Below, one piece after another: positions 6,281 through 13,039 of a stretch of DNA of 13,039 nucleotides. Each line of letters starts with the position of its first letter. Within the stretch, counting starts at the first letter, position 1. Below the pieces are notes generated by a model. It had not been told where the DNA came from. It searched no databases and saw nothing but the letters and a program-made list of their open reading frames with translations. This DNA is from Rhodospirillales bacterium Alpha_05 (lineage in GTDB: Bacteria; Pseudomonadota; Alphaproteobacteria; Rhodospirillales; Rhodospirillaceae): positions 1 through 13,039 of the forward strand of contig LUYR01000332.1 of assembly GCA_001603335.1 (NCBI GenBank), in the 5' to 3' direction. The position numbers and the translations under genes were made by a program.

Positions 6281-6304
6281 CGGGCGGGCCGGTGGGTCCG
6301 CCCG
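6281..6304 (+). other. Strong GC hairpin between SDR and permease genes
   Basis: CGGGCGGGCC (6281-6290) pairs with GGTCCGCCCG (6295-6304) over 10 bp with one G-U pair and a 4-nt loop. It lies 10 bp after the SDR stop and just before the permease ribosome binding site. No T-tract follows, so full termination is doubtful; partial termination or protection of the upstream mRNA is plausible. Confidence 0.5.
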
Positions 6305-6325
6305 TCCTCCATCGGGGAGTCCGCC

Positions 6326-7267
6326 GTGGGCACGATCTTCAACGTCACCCTGCCGTTCTTCGCCCTGATCGGCTGCGGCTATGTCGCGGTGCGGCTCAAG
6401 GTGTTTCCCGACAGCGGCATCGCCGGGCTCAACGCCTTCGTCTGGTATTTCGCGCTACCCTGCCTGATCTTCCGGGCGCTTGCGCTCCGGCCGCTCGCCG
6501 AAATGCTCGACGCGCCCTACATCGCCGCCTGGGCGCTCGGCGGTTGGGCGGTGTATGCGCTCGTCGGCCTGCTCGGGCGCATCCTGTTCAAGGTCCCCCT
6601 CGGCGTGTCGCTGCTCCAGGGGCAGGCGGCGGAGCTTTCCAACATCGGCTACATGGGCCTGCCGCTGATGATCGCCCTGTTCGGCGACGCGGCGACGATC
6701 CCCGCCGTGCTCGCCATGCTCACCGACATGGTGTTGGTGCAAACCCCGACGATGGCGTTGCTCGAGGTGGCGCAAAGCCGCGGCGGCCACCCGGCGGCGG
6801 TGGCGGGCAAGGTGCTGAAAGGCTTTCTCACCAACCCGCTGGTGCTTGCGGTGGTGGCGGGTGCGCTGGTGGCGGCGGCGAAATCGCCGTTGCCCACGCC
6901 GATCAATTCCTTCACCGAAATCCTCGGTCGCGCGGCGGGGCCGTGCGCGCTGTTCGCGATCGGCGCCAAGCTCGCCGGGCAGCCGGTTTCGGAGGGTGTC
7001 GCCGAGGTCGGGCTGATGACCGGGGGCAAGCTCCTGCTGCACCCGATCGCGATCTTCCTCGCGATGGAAGCGCTGCTCGACGACCCCGGGCGGATCACCA
7101 TGGCGGTGCTGCTGGCGGCGCTCCCCATCGGCGGCAACGTCTTCGTCGTCGCCCAGAGCTTCGGCATCTACGCGGCGCGTACCTCCACCGCGATCCTCGT
7201 CTCCACCGCCATCGGCGTGGTGAGTTTCTCCGGCCTCGCGGCGCTGCTGGTGGCCGCTGCGGGTTGA
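6326..7267 (+). CDS. AEC-family permease (auxin efflux carrier fold)
   Basis: A 313-aa inner-membrane protein with about ten hydrophobic segments arranged as two halves of five. It matches the AEC (PF03547) layout: MGTIFNVTLPFFALIGCGYVA at the N-terminus, NAFVWYFALPCLIFRAL, LSNIGYMGLPLMIALFG in the middle, and near the C-terminus AALPIGGNVFVVAQSFG then ARTSTAILVST. Bacterial relatives carry organic acids such as malonate or lactate; the substrate here is unknown. It might export or import an acid related to the TRAP substrate. Translation starts at GTG 6326, six bases after GGGGAG (6314-6319). The gene is 55 bp downstream of the SDR with a hairpin between, so co-transcription is possible but not assured. 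Confidence 0.88.
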   Translation: MGTIFNVTLPFFALIGCGYVAVRLKVFPDSGIAGLNAFVWYFALPCLIFRALALRPLAEMLDAPYIAAWALGGWAVYALVGLLGRILFKVPLGVSLLQGQAAELSNIGYMGLPLMIALFGDAATIPAVLAMLTDMVLVQTPTMALLEVAQSRGGHPAAVAGKVLKGFLTNPLVLAVVAGALVAAAKSPLPTPINSFTEILGRAAGPCALFAIGAKLAGQPVSEGVAEVGLMTGGKLLLHPIAIFLAMEALLDDPGRITMAVLLAALPIGGNVFVVAQSFGIYAARTSTAILVSTAIGVVSFSGLAALLVAAAG

Positions 7268-7326
7268 AATCCAATTAAAGTTTCCGCACATCCCACGGGT
7301 GCATCTGCAACCGGAGGGACAAGTCC

Positions 7327-8435
<1,109 letters not shown>

Positions 8436-8436
<1 letters not shown>

Positions 8437-9280
8437 TGGCGGCGCTCGAGGTCCTCAGCACCCGTGCGTGTTTCGGCGGTAGCGTCGCCTTCTGCCGCCA
8501 TGAGTCGCTCGAAACCGGCACGCCGATGCGCTTCGGCGTGTTCGTGCCGCCGCAGGCGGAGGCGGGGCCGGTGCCTGCGGTGTATTACCTCGCCGGGCTG
8601 GAGTGCACCGAGGAAACTTTCCTGATCAAGGCGAACGCGGTGCGCGTCGCCGCCGAGTTCGGCCTGATGCTGGTCGCGCCCGACACCAGCCCGCGCGGCG
8701 CGGGCATCGCGGGCGAAGACGACGACTGGACCTTCGGCACCGGCGCGGGGTTCTACGTCGACGCCACCGCCCAGCCCTGGGCGGCGCACTATCGGATGTA
8801 CAGCTACGTCACCCGCGAGCTGCCCGCGCTGATTTCCGCCAACTTCCCCGAAAACGGCGCGCGGCGCGGCATCTTCGGCCACTCCATGGGGGGCCATGGC
8901 GCGCTGGTGATCGGCCTGCGCGAGCCCCGCGCGTGGCGCTCGGTCTCGGCCTTCGCGCCGATTGCCAACCCGGTGGCGGTGCCCTGGGGCGAAAACGCCT
9001 TCTCCCGCTATCTCGGACCGGACCGCGCCGCCTGGGCGGAGTACGACGCCAGCCTGCTGATGCAAAAGTTCCCGCACGCGAGCGACATCCTCGTCGACCA
9101 GGGCGACGCCGACCCGTTCCTCGAAACCCAGCTCCACCCCGACGCCCTCGAGGCCGCGGCGGCGAAAAGCGGCCAGCGCCTCACCCTCAGGCGGCAGCCG
9201 GGCTACGATCATTCCTATTGGATCATCCAGAGCTTCATCGCCGACCACCTCGCCTGGCACGGCGCACGCCTGCACGCGCC

Positions 9281-9284
<4 letters not shown>
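8436..9284 (+). CDS. fghA: S-formylglutathione hydrolase
   Basis: The enzyme hydrolyses S-formylglutathione, made by the upstream FrmA, to formate and glutathione, completing glutathione-dependent formaldehyde detoxification. The 282-aa product is an alpha/beta hydrolase of the esterase D family. The nucleophile elbow GHSMGG has Ser150; Asp226 (QGDADPFL) and His259 (YDHSYW) complete the triad. The family segment YYLAGLECTEE contains the conserved Cys57, and APDTSPRG at 81-88 is characteristic. The start is ATG 8436, whose A is the last base of the frmA stop. No strong ribosome binding site precedes it, fitting reinitiation. The frame is open much further upstream, but that part is the shadow of frmA. 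The TAG stop shares its CTAG with the stop of the convergent diguanylate cyclase. Confidence 0.96.
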
Positions 9285-10269
<985 letters not shown>

Positions 10270-10276
<7 letters not shown>

Positions 10277-10839
10277 GGCTCTTCATACCCCAGTCGTGCG
10301 AGGAACGCTCCGATCTCGTCCAGTCCCAGGACCGCGTCGACGGTGCAGGCCGCGATCGCGGCGCGGGGCATGATGTCGACCTCGGCGGTTTCCGGGGACT
10401 GCACGACGGCACGCCCTCCCAAGCGTTTGATCGCGGCCAGACCGGCGGCGCCGTCGATGCTGGCACCGGTCAAAATAACACCCGTAAGAGCGGAACAGAA
10501 GGCCTCAGCCGCAGTTTCCATCAAGACATCGATCGAAGGGCGTGAATAATTGACACGTTCCTCGCGCGATAGACTGAGGCGAAGCTCGGGCTCGACCATA
10601 AGGTGAAAGTCCGCGGGCGCGATGAACACTATGCCCGGCAAAAGTGGGTGCTTGTCCTCCGCCTCTTGCACCGGCAGGCGGCAGTGGCGCTGGAATCGGC
10701 GTGCCAGGGTGTCGTTGGCGTGGGGCGCGATGTGCTGCACCACCAGCACCGCTGCGGGGTAATCCGCGGGCAGGGCCTCGAGCACGCGGCCGATGGCGTC
10801 GAGCCCTCCAGCCGATGCGCCTATCGCGACCGCGCGCAT
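10270..10839 (-). CDS. cheB: CheB-type protein-glutamate methylesterase, catalytic domain only
   Basis: A 189-aa protein made solely of the CheB methylesterase domain, which removes methyl groups from (or deamidates) glutamyl residues. The triad is visible: Ser9 in GASAGG, His36 in VVQHIAPH, and Asp129 in LTGASIDGAAG, where classical CheB has TGMGxDG. Also diagnostic are VFIAPADFHL (71-80), YSRPSIDVL (98-106) and IMPRAAI (156-162). The usual N-terminal receiver domain is absent, so phosphorylation cannot control it in the normal way. The start ATG (10839-10837) is directly at the first catalytic strand, with AGGG a short way upstream; no longer reading seems real. Two bases separate it from the cheR stop. 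No methyl-accepting chemoreceptor gene lies in the window, so its target is unknown. Confidence 0.92.
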
Positions 10840-10841
10840 GG

Positions 10842-11708
10842 TTATGGCTCGCCCTGGACGGTGGGGACGCGGACGGCACGCTTGCGATAGATCTTCTCGC
10901 GCGCGTCGACCACCTCGAAGGCGTCGGCGTGGGCGGAAAACCGCAGGCTCTCCTTGCTCCCGAGGCAGAGGAAGCCGCCGTTGCAGAGGCTGTCGAGGAA
11001 CAGCTTGATCACCTTGTCCTGCAATTCGTCGCCGAAGTAGATCAGCACGTTGCGGCAGAAGATCACGTTCATCTCGCCGAAAATGCCGTCGGTGACGAGG
11101 TTGTGCGGCGAGAACAGCACGTTCTTTTTCAAATCCGCGGCGATCGCGACGGATTCATAGCCCGCGGTGTAGTAGTCGGCGAACGACGCGATGCCGCCCG
11201 ACTTCTGGTAGTTGGAGGTGTACTGGCGCACCGCCTCGAGCGGGTAGATACCGCGCCGCGCCTCCTCCAACACCTGCGGGTTGATGTCGGTGGCGTAGAT
11301 TTGCGCCCGCTCGCGCATCCCCTCCTCGTCGAGGAGGATGCCCATCGAATAGACTTCCTGCCCGGCGGCGCAGCCCGCGTGCCAGACCTTGATGAACGGA
11401 TAGGTCTTCAAGTGCGGCACAACGAATTCGCGCACCGCGCGGTAGAACTCCGGGTCGCGGAACATCTCGGTGACGTTGATCGACAGCGCCTGGAGGATCT
11501 CGTCGAAGAACCCGGCGTCGTAGATCAGGCGGTGGATCATCTCGCAGAACGACGGGATGCTGTTGCGCGCCCGCACGTGGTCGAGGCGGCGCTTGATGTG
11601 CGCGCTGGCGTAGCCGCGGAAGTCGTAGCCGGATTTGTGGTAGATCGCCTCGAGCAGGAGGCGGATCTCCAGGCGCTGGTTTTCGAGAACTGCGGCGTCG
11701 TCGGTCAT
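10842..11708 (-). CDS. cheR: CheR-type protein-glutamate methyltransferase
   Basis: A 288-aa S-adenosylmethionine-dependent methyltransferase that methylates glutamates, classically on chemoreceptors. The N-terminal helical domain (about 8-75) is followed by SINVTEMFRDPEFY (76-89), the counterpart of the CheR TxFFRD motif. The SAM site is WHAGCAAGQEVYS (109-121), with Asp141 (IYATDINPQVL), and the catalytic-core signature is MNVIFCRNVLIYF (213-225). The SAM motif reads CAAGQE where chemotaxis CheR usually reads CSTGEE, a small divergence. The frame is open 29 codons further upstream, but the start at 11708-11706 is preferred because its ATGA overlaps the preceding stop. Paired with a receiver-less CheB behind a hybrid kinase, it probably serves that signalling system and not flagellar chemotaxis. 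Confidence 0.94.
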   Translation of the reverse strand: MTDDAAVLENQRLEIRLLLEAIYHKSGYDFRGYASAHIKRRLDHVRARNSIPSFCEMIHRLIYDAGFFDEILQALSINVTEMFRDPEFYRAVREFVVPHLKTYPFIKVWHAGCAAGQEVYSMGILLDEEGMRERAQIYATDINPQVLEEARRGIYPLEAVRQYTSNYQKSGGIASFADYYTAGYESVAIAADLKKNVLFSPHNLVTDGIFGEMNVIFCRNVLIYFGDELQDKVIKLFLDSLCNGGFLCLGSKESLRFSAHADAFEVVDAREKIYRKRAVRVPTVQGEP

Positions 11709-13039
11709 TTGTACAGCCACACCCGCAACAGCGACAAAAGCTTCTCGGTGTTCACCGGCTTGGCGAGGTAGTCGTTGGCGCCCGCCTCGATGCACTTGTT
11801 GCGGTCGCCCTTCATCGCCTTGGCGGTGAGCGCGATGATCGGCAGCTTGGCGTTGGCGCGGTCCTTGCGTATCTCGCGCATCGCCTCGTAGCCGTCCATC
11901 TCAGGCATCATGATATCCATCAGCACCAAGTCAACCTCGGGATGCGCCTTCAAGCGTTCGAGGCTTTCCCGTCCGTCGCGCGCGATCACCACCGTCAGGC
12001 CCTTGTCCTCGAGCACGCTCGACAGGGCGAAGACGTTGCGCATGTCGTCGTCGACGAGAAGCACGGTGCGCTCCTTGAGGGTCGCGTCGCGGTCGTGGAC
12101 CATGCGGATCATCGCGCGCTGGCGTTCCGGCAGGGTCGCCTCGACGCGGTGGAGGAACAGCGCGCTCTCGTCGAGCAGGCGCTCGGGCGAGCGCACGCCC
12201 TTGATGATGATGCTTTCGGCGTGGCGCTGGAGCTGCTCCTCTTCGGTCTTGGTGAGCTCGCGGCCGGTGTAGATGATCACCGGCAGGCGGTCGCAGCCGG
12301 GCAGGGCGCGCATCCGTTCGAGCAGCTCGAAGCCCGAGATGTCCTTGAGGCCGAGGTCGAGGATCATGCAGTCGAAGGATTTGTGGGCCAGGAGCTCGAG
12401 CGCCTCGCCGCCGGAGGCGGCAATCGTCGAGGCGACGTCGTTGTCGCCGATTAGCTGGCGGATCGCGTCGGCCTGCACCGCGTCGTCCTCGACCACGAGG
12501 AGGTTGGAGACCGGCTTGTTGATCACGTCCTCGATCTTGGTGAACGCCTCCTCGATGCGTTCGAGGTTGATCGGCTTGGTGAGGAAGCCGACCGCGCCCA
12601 TGCGCAACGCATCCATCGAGTTGTCCGCACCCGAAATGAAGTGCACCGGGATGTGGCGGGTCTCGGAATTGCTCTTGAGGCGGCTCATCACCTCCCAGCC
12701 GTCGATGCCGGGGAGGCCGATGTCGAGGATGATCGCGCTCGGGCGGTAGTAGTCGGCGAAGTGGAGGCCGGTTTCGCCCTCCGACGCGATCAGGCACTTG
12801 AAGCCGCGCTCGTGCGCGAGGTCGCGCAGGATCGCGGCGAAGTTGGCGTCGTCCTCGACGATCAGCAGGGTCTTGTCGTTGGCCGCGATGCTGCGGCGGT
12901 CGTCGGGGACTTCGTCGGTGGCCGCCTCGGGCGGCGGCGGAATCATCTGCAACGCCGCGGCCTTCGGCCGCTCCTGCGGCGGCGCGACGACGTCGGGCGG
13001 GGCGAAGTTCGCCGTCGTCGGCGCGGGCTCGACTTCGGC
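11705..13039 (-). CDS. Three receiver domains at the C-terminal end of a probable hybrid histidine kinase (partial)
   Basis: The frame is open to the right edge, so only the last 444 residues are seen. They begin with a Pro/Ala-rich linker (about 60 aa), then three receiver domains in series. In visible numbering the phosphoacceptors are Asp106 (AIILDIGLPGIDG), Asp228 (MILDLGLKDISG) and Asp375 (VLMDIMMPEMDG), each with its Lys (155, 280, 427) and an upstream acidic cluster (VEDD, VEDD, VDDD). All three look functional. A TTG at 12952 and ATG at 12946 exist, but the open frame through the linker argues against a start there. Tandem receivers after a Pro-rich linker are typical of large GAF or PAS hybrid kinases; the kinase core would lie off the window, so that part is inference. 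It couples by ATGA to cheR. Confidence 0.88.
   Translation of the reverse strand, partial: AEVEPAPTTANFAPPDVVAPPQERPKAAALQMIPPPPEAATDEVPDDRRSIAANDKTLLIVEDDANFAAILRDLAHERGFKCLIASEGETGLHFADYYRPSAIILDIGLPGIDGWEVMSRLKSNSETRHIPVHFISGADNSMDALRMGAVGFLTKPINLERIEEAFTKIEDVINKPVSNLLVVEDDAVQADAIRQLIGDNDVASTIAASGGEALELLAHKSFDCMILDLGLKDISGFELLERMRALPGCDRLPVIIYTGRELTKTEEEQLQRHAESIIIKGVRSPERLLDESALFLHRVEATLPERQRAMIRMVHDRDATLKERTVLLVDDDMRNVFALSSVLEDKGLTVVIARDGRESLERLKAHPEVDLVLMDIMMPEMDGYEAMREIRKDRANAKLPIIALTAKAMKGDRNKCIEAGANDYLAKPVNTEKLLSLLRVWLYK

Noticed and set aside
12944..12952. TTG or ATG start for a free-standing triple-receiver protein
   Set aside because: The frame remains open upstream through a Pro/Ala-rich linker to the window edge, which fits the middle of a larger protein better than an N-terminus. 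A separate protein cannot be fully excluded.

Overview
The window is very GC-rich, gene-dense DNA with strong G/C preference at third codon positions. It carries TRAP transport genes, a glutathione-dependent formaldehyde pathway and a CheR/CheB/hybrid-kinase signalling cluster. Together these suggest a free-living Gram-negative alphaproteobacterium, perhaps of the Rhodospirillales type. That placement is an inference from gene content and base composition; there is no rRNA or other phylogenetic marker here.

Left edge (1-1057): the 5' end of an unrecognised gene runs leftward off the window. It is divergent, across about 390 bp of unusually AT-rich non-coding DNA, from msrC (free methionine-(R)-sulfoxide reductase, GAF fold). 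The gap holds several copies of CCGGATT, two of them forming a perfect inverted repeat.

Plus-strand catabolic/transport block (1058-9284): a regulatory region with a TTGACA -35 element, an IclR-type 15-bp palindromic operator at the likely transcription start and a leader of about 225 nt precedes a compact gene run. The order is TRAP binding protein (dctP), large membrane subunit (dctM), small membrane subunit (dctQ), IclR-family regulator, KdgF-like cupin, short-chain dehydrogenase (SDR), AEC-family permease, frmA (S-hydroxymethylglutathione dehydrogenase) and fghA (S-formylglutathione hydrolase). dctP to the SDR look like one operon. The IclR protein probably binds the operator upstream of its own operon. 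The cupin and SDR resemble, at motif level, the ring-opening and reduction enzymes for unsaturated uronates (KdgF and 4-deoxy-5-hexoseulose-uronate reductase). A sugar-acid uptake and catabolism operon is therefore the leading hypothesis. The permease and frmA-fghA may belong to the same transcription unit or be a separate formaldehyde-detoxification unit.

Minus-strand signalling block (9281-13039, transcribed right to left): the C-terminal end of a large protein with three receiver domains (probably a hybrid histidine kinase whose kinase part lies beyond the right edge), then CheR, a CheB with no receiver domain, and a REC-GGDEF diguanylate cyclase. ATGA or 7-bp overlaps, or 2-bp gaps, join all four, so they should be co-translated. 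The cluster couples phosphorelay, methylation/demethylation and c-di-GMP synthesis. It converges on fghA: the two stop codons share one palindromic CTAG, with no space for a terminator.
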